Notes: generated from the sequence alone by a model not told the origin. Numbered from the stretch's first letter, positions 20,545 through 28,820 are shown. The stretch is DNA of 64,000 nt from Nocardioides panzhihuensis (GCF_013408335.1 NZ_JACBZR010000001.1:930001-994000), one strand, 5' to 3'. Program-made: numbers and translations.

Positions 20545-20617
20545 CCTGCTCATCCTGCCCATCAGGCACAGCAGTCTGCTGCGGAATGTTTCGTACCGGA
20601 CGAGACGTTCCCGTCAC

Positions 20618-21313
20618 ATGCGTATTGATGTGTGGTCCGACGTCGTCTGTCCTTGGTGCTACATCGGCAAGCGCCACCTCGAGGAGGCCCTGGAGGGCTT
20701 CGAGCACAGCGACGACGTCGAGATCGTCTATCACTCCTTCGAGCTCGACCCGACCGCGCCGCAGGTGCCGACCGAGACCACGGTCGAGGCGCTGTCTAAG
20801 AAGTTCGGTGCCTCCGTCGAGCAGACCCGCGAGATGATGAAGCAGGTCAGTGTCCCTGCCGCCGCGGCCGGTCTCGAGTTCAGCTACGAGGACACGCCGC
20901 ACGCGCGCACCATCGATGCCCACCGGCTGATCCACCTGGCCAAGGCCGAGGGCAGACAGGCCGCGCTCAAGGAGGAGCTGCTCGCTGCGTACTTCACCCG
21001 GGGCGAGTCGATGGGTGACCATGCCGTCCTGCGGCAGGCCGCTGTCAACGTCGGTCTCGACGCCGCCCGCGTCGACGAGGTGCTCGCGAGCGACGAGTTC
21101 GCGGCCGACGTACAGGCCGATGTCGACCAGGCCCGCGCCTACGGCGCGACCGGGGTGCCGTTCTATGTCGTCGAGGAGAAGTACGGCGTCTCCGGCGCGC
21201 AGCCCACGAAGGTGTTCAGCCAGCTGCTGGAGCGGGTGCACGCCGAGACCAAGCCGGCACTGACGATCGTCGGCGACGGCGATGCCTGCGGTCCCGACGG
21301 CTGCGCGATCTGA
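20618..21313 (+). CDS. DsbA-family oxidoreductase (FrnE-like)
   Basis: 231 residues. The thioredoxin fold with helical insertion of the DsbA/FrnE group: DVWSDVVCPWCYIGKRHLEEAL contains the CPWC redox motif near residues 10-13, and GATGVPFYVVEEKYGVSGAQP carries the cis-Pro loop. There is no signal peptide, so it is a cytoplasmic disulfide or polyketide-isomerase-like protein rather than a periplasmic DsbA. The C-terminal GDGDACGPDGCAI has a second Cys pair. Start ATG 20618. Confidence 0.9.
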   Translation: MRIDVWSDVVCPWCYIGKRHLEEALEGFEHSDDVEIVYHSFELDPTAPQVPTETTVEALSKKFGASVEQTREMMKQVSVPAAAAGLEFSYEDTPHARTIDAHRLIHLAKAEGRQAALKEELLAAYFTRGESMGDHAVLRQAAVNVGLDAARVDEVLASDEFAADVQADVDQARAYGATGVPFYVVEEKYGVSGAQPTKVFSQLLERVHAETKPALTIVGDGDACGPDGCAI

Positions 21314-21332
21314 CCGTCCGGTCGGAGTCCGG

Positions 21333-21902
21333 CTAGCGCTTGGTGGCGATCAGGACGCTGGTGTCGGGGGCGACCATGACCTCGACGGTGGTGAAGCGCT
21401 CGTCGGTGAGCCAGGACTCGCGCAGGCTGTCGACCCGGCCGTAGACGATCGGCGGCCACAGGTCGGTGGGGATGAGGTCGTCGATGACGACGATGCCGCC
21501 CTCCTCGACCAGCTCAGCGAGCTGGTCGGGGGAGACCCCGCCGGGGGTCTCGGCGTCCAAGAAGAGCAGTGCGAACGGGCCGCGGTCGCGCAGGATGCCC
21601 CAGTCGGCGGCGATCACCTCGACCTGCTTGTCATCGGCGAAGATCTCGGCGGCCTCCTTGGCGAGGTGCTCGTCGAGCTCGGCGGAGACGATGTGGGCCG
21701 CGTCGCCGCGTACGCCGCTTCGCAGCCAGGCGGTGCCGATACCGCATCCGGTCCCGAACTCCGCCATGGTGCCGCTCCGGGTGGCCGCGAGGGTCGCCAG
21801 AAGCCGTCCGGTCTCGTTGCGGCAGAACGAGACGTACCCCGCCCGACGGGAGACGTCGAAGGCGCGGGTCACGATGTCCGGAAGCTCTGGGGGTGCACTC
21901 AC
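21333..21902 (-). CDS. Class I SAM-dependent methyltransferase (O-methyltransferase-like)
   Basis: 189 residues. The SAM-binding motif is MAEFGTGCGIGTAWLRSG near residue 45, followed by IVSAELDEHLAKEAAEIFAD (acidic residue for ribose) and ALLFLDAETPGG; VVIDDLIPTD resembles motif III of catechol-type O-methyltransferases. Start GTG 21902. Ends 20 bases from the convergent DsbA-like gene. Its start lies about 100 bases before the leuB leader on the other strand, so the promoters are divergent. Substrate unknown. Confidence 0.78.
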   Translation of the reverse strand: MSAPPELPDIVTRAFDVSRRAGYVSFCRNETGRLLATLAATRSGTMAEFGTGCGIGTAWLRSGVRGDAAHIVSAELDEHLAKEAAEIFADDKQVEVIAADWGILRDRGPFALLFLDAETPGGVSPDQLAELVEEGGIVVIDDLIPTDLWPPIVYGRVDSLRESWLTDERFTTVEVMVAPDTSVLIATKR

Positions 21903-22015
21903 ATGGCCAGTCTTCCTGATGACGGGTGTGATCGTGCGCACGGGCGTCTCGGATGGCGGACCATTCGTCCAGATCCGTTCTTTCAAGGCGTCTGCCGGGT
22001 TAACGTCAGAACACC

Positions 22016-22066
22016 ATGCGGAGCATTTTTCTCGTACTCGAGTGCCGCGACGGGGCCCGGCGGTAA
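22016..22066 (+). CDS. leuB leader peptide MRSIFLVLECRDGARR
   Basis: A 16-codon frame rich in branched-chain codons (ATT TTT CTC GTA CTC) lies 300 bases before leuB and ends 12 bases before a hairpin. GGGTTAACGT (21997-22006) is shared with the ilvB leader promoter, placing the -10 box TAACGT nine bases before ATG 22016, so the mRNA leader is at most a few bases. The Leu codons are CTC, Val is GTA and Ile is ATT. This fits leucine-responsive attenuation upstream of the 3-isopropylmalate dehydrogenase gene. Confidence 0.75.
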   Translation: MRSIFLVLECRDGARR

Positions 22067-22077
22067 CGACCGCAGGA

Positions 22078-22102
22078 GAAGCCACCTCGTCGCGGTGGCT
22101 TC
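22078..22102 (+). terminator. Hairpin after leuB leader peptide
   Basis: GAAGCCACC (22078-22086) pairs with GGTGGCTTC (22094-22102), a perfect 9-bp stem with a 7-base loop. The following sequence is CGTCTTCC, so the T-run is weak. It could be a weak attenuator, or act with Rho. It also covers the GGAGAAG purine stretch. Confidence 0.6.
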
Positions 22103-22168
22103 CGTCTTCCAAAGACCCCGGCTTCTCTCCCACACCCTCTGATTCCCTGACGTGTGAAGGAAGAAGCC

Positions 22169-22354
22169 ATGTACGCGATGTACCCCGAGAGCCCCGCCGC
22201 TGGATCCGACTATGCTGGCGACAAGTGGGGCCGCGAGTGGGGCCCGGCGAGCCACGACCCCGACAACCCGCACAGCGTCGAGAACACCATCGCCGCGGTC
22301 CAGCAGGCGCTCGACCTGCGGGACAACGGCGGCCAGCTGCCTGACGACAACTAG
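22169..22354 (+). CDS. Small acidic hypothetical protein upstream of leuB
   Basis: 61 residues from ATG 22169, which has a good ribosome site (GAAGGAAG). It is rich in Tyr, Asp, Gly and Pro at the N-terminus ([12 protein letters not shown], then [12 protein letters not shown]), and ends in an amphipathic helix-like [18 protein letters not shown] do not recognise it. It sits between the attenuator hairpin and leuB. Its TAG stop is the first three bases of the putative leuB -10 box TAGTCT. It may be co-transcribed from the leader promoter. Confidence 0.6.
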   Translation: MYAMYPESPAAGSDYAGDKWGREWGPASHDPDNPHSVENTIAAVQQALDLRDNGGQLPDDN

Positions 22355-22364
22355 TCTCGCCGTC

Positions 22365-23450
22365 ATGTCTACGACCAACCTCGCAGTGATCCCCGGCGAC
22401 GGCATCGGACCGGAGGTGACCGCCGAGGCGCTGAAGGTGCTCGAGGTCGCCGCAAACATCGCCTCGGGCTCCGCCTCGGCGGGACCGGTGAAGTTCGAGC
22501 AGACCCGCTACGACCTCGGCGCCGAGCGCTATCTCGCCACCGGCGAGGTCCTGCCCGAGTCTGTTCTCGCCGAGATCAAGGAGCAAGACGCCATCCTGCT
22601 CGGAGCGGTCGGTGGCAAGCCCAACGACCCCAACCTGCCCCCGGGCATCCTGGAGCGCGGGCTGCTGCTCAAGCTCCGCTTCGAGCTCGACCACTACGTC
22701 AACCTGCGCCCGTCGCGACTCTTCCCGGGGGCGACCTCCCCGCTGTCGCCGGCAGTGCTGGACAAGGGCGAGATCGACTTCGTCGTGGTGCGTGAGGGCA
22801 CCGAGGGCCTCTACACCGGCAACGGTGGCGCGATGCGGGTCGGAACCCCGCACGAGGTCGCCACCGAGACCTCGGTCAACACCGCCTACGGCGTGGAGCG
22901 GGTCGTCCGCGACGCCTTCGCCCGCTCTCAGGCCCGCCCGCGCAAGAAGCTGACCCTGGTCCACAAGACCAACGTGCTCGTCAACGCCGGCTCGCTGTGG
23001 TGGCGGATCACCCAGCAGGTCGCCGAGGAGTTCCCCGACGTCACCGTGGACTACCTCCACATCGACGCGGTGATGATCTTCCTCGCGACCGACCCGGCCC
23101 GCTTCGACGTGATCGTCACCGACAACATCTTCGGCGACATCATCACCGACCTCGCCGCTGCCATCACCGGCGGCATCGGCCTGGCCGCCTCCGGCAACAT
23201 CAACTCCTCCCGCGAGTTCCCCTCGATGTTCGAGCCCGTCCACGGCTCCGCCCCCGACATCGCCGGCCAGCAGAAGGCGGACCCCACCGCGGCGATCCTG
23301 TCCGGGTCCCTTCTGCTCGAACACCTCGGTCGCCCCGAGGCTGCCGCTGCCATCGACGCCGCCGTGCTCGCCGACCTCTCCGAGCGCGGTCCGGAGCCTC
23401 GTACGACCTCCGAGGTCGGCGACGCGATCGCCGCGCGAGTAGTCGGCTAG
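22365..23450 (+). CDS. leuB: 3-isopropylmalate dehydrogenase
   Basis: 361 residues. NAD-dependent oxidative decarboxylation of 3-isopropylmalate for leucine; in the citramalate route it also acts on 3-methylmalate to give 2-oxobutyrate. Signatures: [17 protein letters not shown] at the N-terminus, substrate residues in [10 protein letters not shown], and the metal-binding [30 protein letters not shown]. Start ATG 22365, seven bases after TAGTCT (22352-22357), suggests a second, leaderless promoter besides the attenuated one. A strong terminator follows. Confidence 0.96.
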   Translation: MSTTNLAVIPGDGIGPEVTAEALKVLEVAANIASGSASAGPVKFEQTRYDLGAERYLATGEVLPESVLAEIKEQDAILLGAVGGKPNDPNLPPGILERGLLLKLRFELDHYVNLRPSRLFPGATSPLSPAVLDKGEIDFVVVREGTEGLYTGNGGAMRVGTPHEVATETSVNTAYGVERVVRDAFARSQARPRKKLTLVHKTNVLVNAGSLWWRITQQVAEEFPDVTVDYLHIDAVMIFLATDPARFDVIVTDNIFGDIITDLAAAITGGIGLAASGNINSSREFPSMFEPVHGSAPDIAGQQKADPTAAILSGSLLLEHLGRPEAAAAIDAAVLADLSERGPEPRTTSEVGDAIAARVVG

Positions 23451-23463
23451 ACGCTCACCCTCG

Positions 23464-23499
23464 AAGGGCCGGGCGCAGATTCTCCTGCGTCCGGCCCTT
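23464..23499 (+). terminator. Terminator after leuB
   Basis: AAGGGCCGGGCGCAG (23464-23478) pairs with CTGCGTCCGGCCCTT (23485-23499) with one G-T pair and a 6-base loop, followed by TCTCTG. It begins 13 bases after the leuB stop. Confidence 0.8.
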
Positions 23500-23568
23500 T
23501 CTCTGTCCCCATCATTTACCCCGCCCGCGATAGCACAGCCCTCGCAGAACAGGACTAATCTCATGGTC

Positions 23569-24648
23569 ATGGAGATCAGCACCACATTGTCGACCCAACC
23601 GGCCACCGACAAGCAGCGCGCGGAGGTCCTGGCGAACCCAGGCTTCGGCAACCATTTCACCGACCACATGCTCACCGTCGAGTGGACGCCCGAACAGGGC
23701 TGGCACAACGGTCGCATCGAGGCGTACGCGCCGATCAGCCTGGACCCGTCGGCAGCCGTGCTGCACTACGCCCAGGAGATCTTCGAGGGCATGAAGGCCT
23801 ACCGGCACGAGGACGGCTCGATCTGGTCGTTCCGGCCCGAGGCCAACGCCGCCCGGATGGCCCGCTCCAGCGAGCGCCTGGCTCTGCCCGTCCTCGAGAT
23901 CGAGGACTTCGTGCAGACCGTCTTCGACCTGGTCGAGGTCGACCACCGCTGGGTCCCCGAGGCATCCGAGAGCGACGAGAAGAGCCTCTACCTGCGGCCC
24001 TTCATGTTCGCCTCGGAGGCGTTCCTCGGTGTCCGCCCGGCCCAGCACGTCACCTACATGGTCATCGCCTCGCCCGCCGGCTCCTACTTCAAGGGCGGCG
24101 TGAAGCCGGTCCGGATCTGGCTCAGCGAGAACTACACCCGCGCCGGCCGCGGCGGCATGGGCGCGGCCAAGACCGGCGGCAACTACGCCTCCTCCCTGGT
24201 CGCCCAGGCCGAGGCCACGGCCAACGGCTGCGACCAGGTCGTCTTCCTGGACGCGCAGGAGGGGAAGTACGTCGAGGAGCTCGGCGGCATGAACCTCTAC
24301 TTCGTCCACTCCGACGGCCGGATCGTCACCCCCGAGACCGGCACCATCCTCGAGGGGATCACCCGGGCCTCCATCATCGAGCTCGCGGGCAAGCTCGGCT
24401 ACACCGTCGAGGAACGCAAGTTCACCATCGACGAGTGGAAGTCCGGCGTCGAGTCCGGTGAGATCACCGAGGTCTTCGCCTGCGGCACCGCCGCCGTGGT
24501 CACCCCGGTCGGCGAGCTCGTCCACGAGGGCGGCTCCATCGCCTCGGCCGGTGACGGCGAGGTCTGGCGGACCATCCGCAAGCAGCTCGTCGACATCCAG
24601 TTCGGCCGCGCCGAGGACACCTTCGGCTGGATGCGCAAGATCGTCTGA
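23569..24648 (+). CDS. ilvE: Branched-chain amino acid aminotransferase
   Basis: 359 residues. PLP enzyme of fold type IV that makes Val, Ile and Leu from their keto acids using glutamate. Visible: the PLP lysine in GAAKTGGNYASSLVAQAEA, the EELGGMNLYFV motif, and the phosphate-binding ACGTAAVVTPVG. Two ATGs are possible (23563 and 23569). I chose 23569, which lies seven bases after TAATCT (23556-23561). The next element is a repeat array, not another gene. Confidence 0.96.
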   Translation: MEISTTLSTQPATDKQRAEVLANPGFGNHFTDHMLTVEWTPEQGWHNGRIEAYAPISLDPSAAVLHYAQEIFEGMKAYRHEDGSIWSFRPEANAARMARSSERLALPVLEIEDFVQTVFDLVEVDHRWVPEASESDEKSLYLRPFMFASEAFLGVRPAQHVTYMVIASPAGSYFKGGVKPVRIWLSENYTRAGRGGMGAAKTGGNYASSLVAQAEATANGCDQVVFLDAQEGKYVEELGGMNLYFVHSDGRIVTPETGTILEGITRASIIELAGKLGYTVEERKFTIDEWKSGVESGEITEVFACGTAAVVTPVGELVHEGGSIASAGDGEVWRTIRKQLVDIQFGRAEDTFGWMRKIV

Positions 24649-24804
24649 GGCCGAGACGTCGGTCGCGTCGGCCGAGACGTCACGTACGCAGGCCGAAGCG
24701 TCACTCCCGCGAACCGAGATGGCAGATGGATGCCCACTCGGGCGACGGGGGTGACGCTTCGAGCGACGGGGGTGACGCTTCGGGCGACGGGGGTGACGTC
24801 TCGG
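24649..24804. repeat. Intergenic repeat array A (CCGAGACGTC / GGGGGTGACGCTTCG)
   Basis: Starting at the ilvE stop, three copies of CCGAGACGTCAC-type units (one as CCGAAGCGTCAC) are followed by a spacer with GAGATGGCA and then three 21-base units ending GGGGGTGACGCTTCG or GGGGGTGACGTCTCG. Left and right halves are inverted relative to each other and can form a long stem. The same design recurs at 31352 and 55836. It fills the ilvE-kinase gap of 205 bases. Confidence 0.8.
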
Positions 24805-24853
24805 CGCTTCACGGTCTCGGCGGGTGTCGGTTGCGGCGGTTAAGGTTTGTCCC

Positions 24854-26374
24854 GTGACGACAGCCCCGCGCCTGCCCCGGGCGAGCCGACGAGAGAGCGT
24901 CGGTGACTACGACCTGCTCTCCTTGCTGGGGCAGGGCGGGATGGGACGGGTCCATCTGGCCAGCCACCGCGTGAGCGGTGAGCGGGTGGCGCTGAAGGTG
25001 CTGCGTACCCAGTTCGTCGGGGACGAGGAGGGGCGCCAGCGGCTGGCACGCGAGGTCTCCTCGCTGCAACGGGTGCGGAGCAGGTGGGTCGCCGGTGTGG
25101 TCGCGGCCGACCCGTGGGGCGAGGTGCCGTGGCTGGCGACCCGATACGTCCCGGGGCCGACGCTGCACGACAAGATCGTCAACGAGGGTGTGCTCTCGCG
25201 CGACGAGGTCGAGCAGCTGGCCAGCGACCTGGCCGAGGGCATCGCCGACTGCCACGCCGTCGGAGTTCTTCACCGTGACGTCAAGCCCGCCAACATAATT
25301 ATGGAGGGGCGGCGCACCCCGATCCTGATCGACTTCGGGCTCGCCCGCGTCGCCGACGACCCGAAGATCACCGTGACCGGCCTGCTGATCGGCACGCCCG
25401 GCTACCTGCCGCCCGAGATCGCCGTCGGCGACCCGGCCACCCCGGCGTCGGACGTACACTCGTGGGCCGCCGTGGTGGCGTACGCGGCGACCGGCCGCCC
25501 GCCCTTCGGCGAAGGCAACTCGATGAAGCTGATGGACCGGGCCCGGCGCGGTGAGCACGACCTGGAGGGCGTGCCGCAGCTGCTGCGCGGGCTGCTCGGC
25601 CAGGCGCTCTCGCCCGATCCGGCCGACCGCCCGACGCTGGACGAGGTGCGCGAGTGGCTGCGTACGCCGCGCCGACCGTTCGTGCACAAGCCGGTCGAGC
25701 AGCTCTCGCTCAGCGACCGGACCGAGCGTGAGAAGGCCACCACCCCCGCTGCGCCGTTCCCGCCGGTCGGCCGGCCCGGCCCGCGCCCGGACAGCCGCCG
25801 CGACAACGGCCTGGAGAAGCTGCGCCGCGGGGCGATCTGGCTCGGTCTGCTCGCCTTCGCCGTCGGCGTGATCGCTGCGTTCCCGAGCGTCGGCTTCTGG
25901 GCGGTGCTCGGCGCGGCGTGGCTGATCCGCGCCGGCACGCTGGCCGCCGGCGATCTGCGCCGCTGGCGTTGGTATCGCGGCCGCAAGTGGCACGACGCGC
26001 CCCGGCTCCTGATCGGTGCGCCCTGGCGGCTGGTCCGCTCGCTCCCGAAGACGTTCGTCGTCGGGGTGTGGGGCTTCGGGTTCGTGGTGGCGGCAGTGCT
26101 GATCGGCTTCGCCCTGCAGCTCTCCTTGCCGACGGCTCTGGGCTTGGCGGGCCTGGCCTTCGTGGGCGCGCTGTGGACCGGCTCCGGACGCGACCGGCTG
26201 CGCGACCCGGTGACCAAGGTGGTCCGGCGGGTCTCGGAGCGATGGGTGCCGTGGGCCCTCGGGTTCGCGGTGGTCCTCACCCTGGCTCTCTTCCCGGTCC
26301 AGACGCTTGCCGACAACGGCCCGCAGTTCTCCGGCGGCGACGAGCCGTGGTGGGTCGAGCTCCTCGGCTGGTGA
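24854..26374 (+). CDS. Serine/threonine protein kinase with C-terminal membrane spans
   Basis: 506 residues. An N-terminal Hanks-type kinase domain: Gly-rich loop LGQGGMGRVHLA, Lys in RVALKVLRTQ, HRDVKPANII, DFGLARVADD, and GTPGYLPPE in the activation segment. After about residue 285 a linker leads to at least five hydrophobic segments (AIWLGLLAFAVGVIAAF, TFVVGVWGFGFVVAAVLIG, and WVPWALGFAVVLTLALF). No PASTA or other sensor domain is seen. GTG 24854 lies seven bases after TAAGGT, so the mRNA is probably leaderless. It is upstream of the cimA leader, but the terminator and its own promoter separate them. Target unknown. Confidence 0.88.
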   Translation: MTTAPRLPRASRRESVGDYDLLSLLGQGGMGRVHLASHRVSGERVALKVLRTQFVGDEEGRQRLAREVSSLQRVRSRWVAGVVAADPWGEVPWLATRYVPGPTLHDKIVNEGVLSRDEVEQLASDLAEGIADCHAVGVLHRDVKPANIIMEGRRTPILIDFGLARVADDPKITVTGLLIGTPGYLPPEIAVGDPATPASDVHSWAAVVAYAATGRPPFGEGNSMKLMDRARRGEHDLEGVPQLLRGLLGQALSPDPADRPTLDEVREWLRTPRRPFVHKPVEQLSLSDRTEREKATTPAAPFPPVGRPGPRPDSRRDNGLEKLRRGAIWLGLLAFAVGVIAAFPSVGFWAVLGAAWLIRAGTLAAGDLRRWRWYRGRKWHDAPRLLIGAPWRLVRSLPKTFVVGVWGFGFVVAAVLIGFALQLSLPTALGLAGLAFVGALWTGSGRDRLRDPVTKVVRRVSERWVPWALGFAVVLTLALFPVQTLADNGPQFSGGDEPWWVELLGW

Positions 26375-26418
26375 GACGCTCGTCCCACTGGAGGAGATTT
26401 CGTGGCAGGATCAGGGCC

Positions 26419-26448
26419 ATGACGACGTACGCCATCATCATTCGCTAG
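26419..26448 (+). CDS. cimA leader peptide MTTYAIIIR
   Basis: A nine-codon frame carrying three Ile codons in a row (ATC ATC ATT) ends in TAG 26 bases before a strong terminator and 117 bases before cimA. CAGGAT (26406-26411) lies exactly seven bases before ATG, so the peptide appears to be at the very 5' end of the mRNA. Leu and Val codons are absent, which matches the isoleucine-only role of citramalate synthase. This is a strong candidate for isoleucine-specific attenuation. Confidence 0.85.
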   Translation: MTTYAIIIR

Positions 26449-26500
26449 CGCGCCGAGCCCCGCTCGACGCGCCACCCTCTCGTCCCCGAGAGGGTTTTTT
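26448..26500 (+). terminator. cimA attenuator: leader hairpin and intrinsic terminator
   Basis: Two adjacent stems follow the leader stop. The first, GCGCGCCGAG with CTCGACGCGC (26448-26472), has one mismatch and a 5-base loop. The second, CCCTCTCG (26475-26482) with CGAGAGGG (26487-26494), has a 4-base loop and is followed by six T residues (26495-26500): an intrinsic terminator. The first stem starts on the last base of the stop codon, so a ribosome at the stop would occupy it. Confidence 0.88.
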
Positions 26501-26565
26501 GTTGCCCAGCCCCAGAAGCCAGCCCAGCCCCAAGACCCCAGATCCAGCCCGAGGACAGAAGAGCC

Positions 26566-28191
26566 ATGGAATTCCACGTCTACGACACCACTCTGCGCGA
26601 CGGTGCGCAGCAGGAGGGCCTCAACCTCAGCGTCGCCGACAAGCTCGCGATCGCTCGGCATCTCGATGGCTTGGGCGTCGGGTTCATCGAGGGCGGCTGG
26701 CCCGGGGCGAACCCGAAGGACACCGAGTTCTTCAGAAGAGCCGTCTCCGAGCTCGACCTCAAGCACGCGCGGCTGGCTGCCTTCGGGTCGACCCGCAGGG
26801 CCGGGGTGAGGGCGGCCGACGACCCCCAGGTCGCTGCGCTCCGTGACTCCGGCGCCTCGGTCGTCACCCTGGTGGCGAAGTCCCACGACCGCCACGTCGA
26901 GCTCGCGCTGCGCACCACGCTCGAGGAGAACCTCGCGATGATCCGCGACACCGTCTCCCACCTGCGCGAAGAGGGTCAGCAGGTCTTCCTCGACGCCGAG
27001 CACTTCTTCGACGGCTACCGGGCCAACCGCGACTACGCGATGGAGGTCTTGAGGACGGCCTACGAGGCCGGCGCCGAGGTCGTCGCGCTCTGCGACACCA
27101 ACGGCGGGATGCTGCCGGGCTGGGTCTCCGACGTCGTCCACGACGTCCGCGAGACCACCCAGGGCGCTGTCGGGATCCACTGCCACAACGACACCGGGTG
27201 CGCGGTCGCCAACTCGCTGGCCGCAGTGGAGGCTGGCGCGATGCACGTCCAGGGCTGCATCAACGGCTACGGGGAGCGTACGGGCAACGCCGATCTGGTC
27301 TCCGTGGTCGCCAACCTGCAGCTCAAGCTCGGCCGCGAGGTGCTCCCGACCGGTCTGCTGGGCGAGGCGACCCGCGTCGCCCACGCGGTCGCCGAGGTGA
27401 CCAACGTGCCACCCGCGGGACGGCAGCCCTACGTGGGCGCCTCCGCCTTCACCCACAAGGCCGGTCTGCACGCCTCCGCGATCAAGGTCGACCCCGACCT
27501 CTACCAGCACATGGACCCGGCCGCGGTCGGCAACGACATGCGGCTGCTGGTCTCGGACATGGCCGGCCGGGCCTCGATCGAGCTCAAGGGACGCGAGCTC
27601 GGCTACGACCTCTCCGACGACCGCGACCTGGTGACCCGGGTGACCGAGAGGGTCAAGGAGGCCGAGCAGCGCGGCTACACCTTCGAGGCGGCTGACGCCT
27701 CCTTCGAGCTGCTCCTGATCGAGGAGGTCGAGGGCGCGCGCCCGGCCTACTTCGAGGTCGAGTCCTGGCGGGTCATCTCCGAGGCACGTGGTGGTGGTCA
27801 GGCTGCTTCGACCGGCTCGGGGGCCTCGACCACGGAGGCGATCGTGAAGATCCACGCCGACGGCGTACGCCACGTCTCGACCGGCGAGGGCAACGGCCCG
27901 GTCAACGCGCTGGACCAGGCGCTGCGGGCCGCGATCACGCGTGCCTTCCCCGTGGTCGCCGACTTCGACCTGATCGACTTCAAGGTGCGGATCTTCGACC
28001 AGGGCCACGGCACCGACGCGAAGACCCGGGTGCTGATCGAGACCTCTGACGGCGTGACCTCGTGGACGACCGTGGGTGTCGGGTCGAACGTGATCGAGGC
28101 CTCCTGGGAGGCGCTGGTCGACGGGCTCACCTTCGGGTTGCGACGTCACGTGAGCAAGACCACACCCGCAGGCGCCGTCGCCGTGGAATGA
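26566..28191 (+). CDS. cimA: Citramalate synthase
   Basis: 541 residues. It condenses acetyl-CoA with pyruvate to (R)-citramalate, the entry to isoleucine synthesis without threonine. Signatures: VYDTTLRDGAQQEGLNLS at the N-terminus (metal Asp and catalytic residues of the DRE-TIM family), HCHNDTGCAVANSLAAVEAG (metal His pair) and the C-terminal LeuA dimer-type regulatory domain from about residue 400, interrupted by a Gly/Ala/Ser-rich linker. The length and the GGWPGANPKD segment separate it from isopropylmalate synthase. LeuC, LeuD and LeuB, all in this window, complete the route to 2-oxobutyrate. Confidence 0.93.
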   Translation: MEFHVYDTTLRDGAQQEGLNLSVADKLAIARHLDGLGVGFIEGGWPGANPKDTEFFRRAVSELDLKHARLAAFGSTRRAGVRAADDPQVAALRDSGASVVTLVAKSHDRHVELALRTTLEENLAMIRDTVSHLREEGQQVFLDAEHFFDGYRANRDYAMEVLRTAYEAGAEVVALCDTNGGMLPGWVSDVVHDVRETTQGAVGIHCHNDTGCAVANSLAAVEAGAMHVQGCINGYGERTGNADLVSVVANLQLKLGREVLPTGLLGEATRVAHAVAEVTNVPPAGRQPYVGASAFTHKAGLHASAIKVDPDLYQHMDPAAVGNDMRLLVSDMAGRASIELKGRELGYDLSDDRDLVTRVTERVKEAEQRGYTFEAADASFELLLIEEVEGARPAYFEVESWRVISEARGGGQAASTGSGASTTEAIVKIHADGVRHVSTGEGNGPVNALDQALRAAITRAFPVVADFDLIDFKVRIFDQGHGTDAKTRVLIETSDGVTSWTTVGVGSNVIEASWEALVDGLTFGLRRHVSKTTPAGAVAVE

Positions 28192-28215
28192 ATCTCCGGC
28201 GGGAGGGTGTTGGAC

Positions 28216-28231
28216 AGTTCAACATTGAACT
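28216..28231. promoter_or_regulatory. Inverted repeat upstream of FMN reductase gene, probable operator
   Basis: AGTTCAA-CA-TTGAACT is a perfect 7-bp inverted repeat with a 2-base centre, 25 bases before the gene start. The TTGAAC half-site resembles operators of MarR-type redox regulators. No regulator gene is adjacent. Confidence 0.55.
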
Positions 28232-28255
28232 TTCCGCGTCATTCGAGGAGAACCC

Positions 28256-28795
28256 GTGTCCGACACCCGCATCGCCGTACTCGTTGGCAGCCTGCGCGCT
28301 GAGTCCACCAACCGCAAGCTCGCCGAGAAGCTCGCCGCCGGGGCGCCCGAGGGCGTCTCCCTGGAGATCGTCGAGGGCCTCGGCGAGCTGCCGTTCTTCA
28401 ACGAGGACCTCGAGGCCGACCCGGGCGAGGCCGTGACTCAGCTCCGCAAGACGGTCACCGAGGCCGACCGCGTGCTGATCGTGACCCCGGAGTACAACGC
28501 CACCATCCCGGGCGTCCTCAAGAACGCGATCGACTGGCTCTCCCGTCCGTACGCCGCGGGTGCCATCAAGGGCAAGGTCGTCGCCGTCGTCGGCGTGACC
28601 CCGACCCCTTACGGCGGCAAGTGGGCGCACGCCGACGCCGCTCGCTCCGTCGGCATCGCCGGCGGGATCGTCGTCGAGGACGCGATCGTCTCGCAGCCGG
28701 CCCATGAGATCGACGTGTTCGCCGACGCCGAGGTCCAGGCGCGCTTCGCAGCTGCCGTCGAGAAGCTCGCGGGCTTCGCGCCCGCAGCCGTCTGA
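28256..28795 (+). CDS. NADPH-dependent FMN reductase-family (flavodoxin-fold) protein
   Basis: 179 residues. The flavodoxin-like fold: IAVLVGSLRAESTNRKLAEKLA (FMN phosphate loop GSLRxxSxNR), ADRVLIVTPEYNATIPGVLKNAIDWLSRP, and the conserved PEYN motif. Members reduce quinones, azo dyes or free FMN with NAD(P)H. Start GTG 28256 follows GAGGAG at five bases. An inverted repeat upstream suggests redox- or quinone-responsive control. Terminator follows. Confidence 0.88.
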   Translation: MSDTRIAVLVGSLRAESTNRKLAEKLAAGAPEGVSLEIVEGLGELPFFNEDLEADPGEAVTQLRKTVTEADRVLIVTPEYNATIPGVLKNAIDWLSRPYAAGAIKGKVVAVVGVTPTPYGGKWAHADAARSVGIAGGIVVEDAIVSQPAHEIDVFADAEVQARFAAAVEKLAGFAPAAV

Positions 28796-28820
28796 TTCCC
28801 AAGCCAGGCGGCGCCACGAG

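Noticed and set aside
21333..23717. 794-codon minus frame reaching across the leuB gene
   Set aside because: Only the last 189 codons form a methyltransferase. The rest lies antisense to leuB, the small ORF and the leader.
26375..26565. T-box riboswitch before cimA
   Set aside because: No AGGGTGGNACCGCG-type T-box sequence or specifier stem; a leader peptide plus terminator explains the region better.
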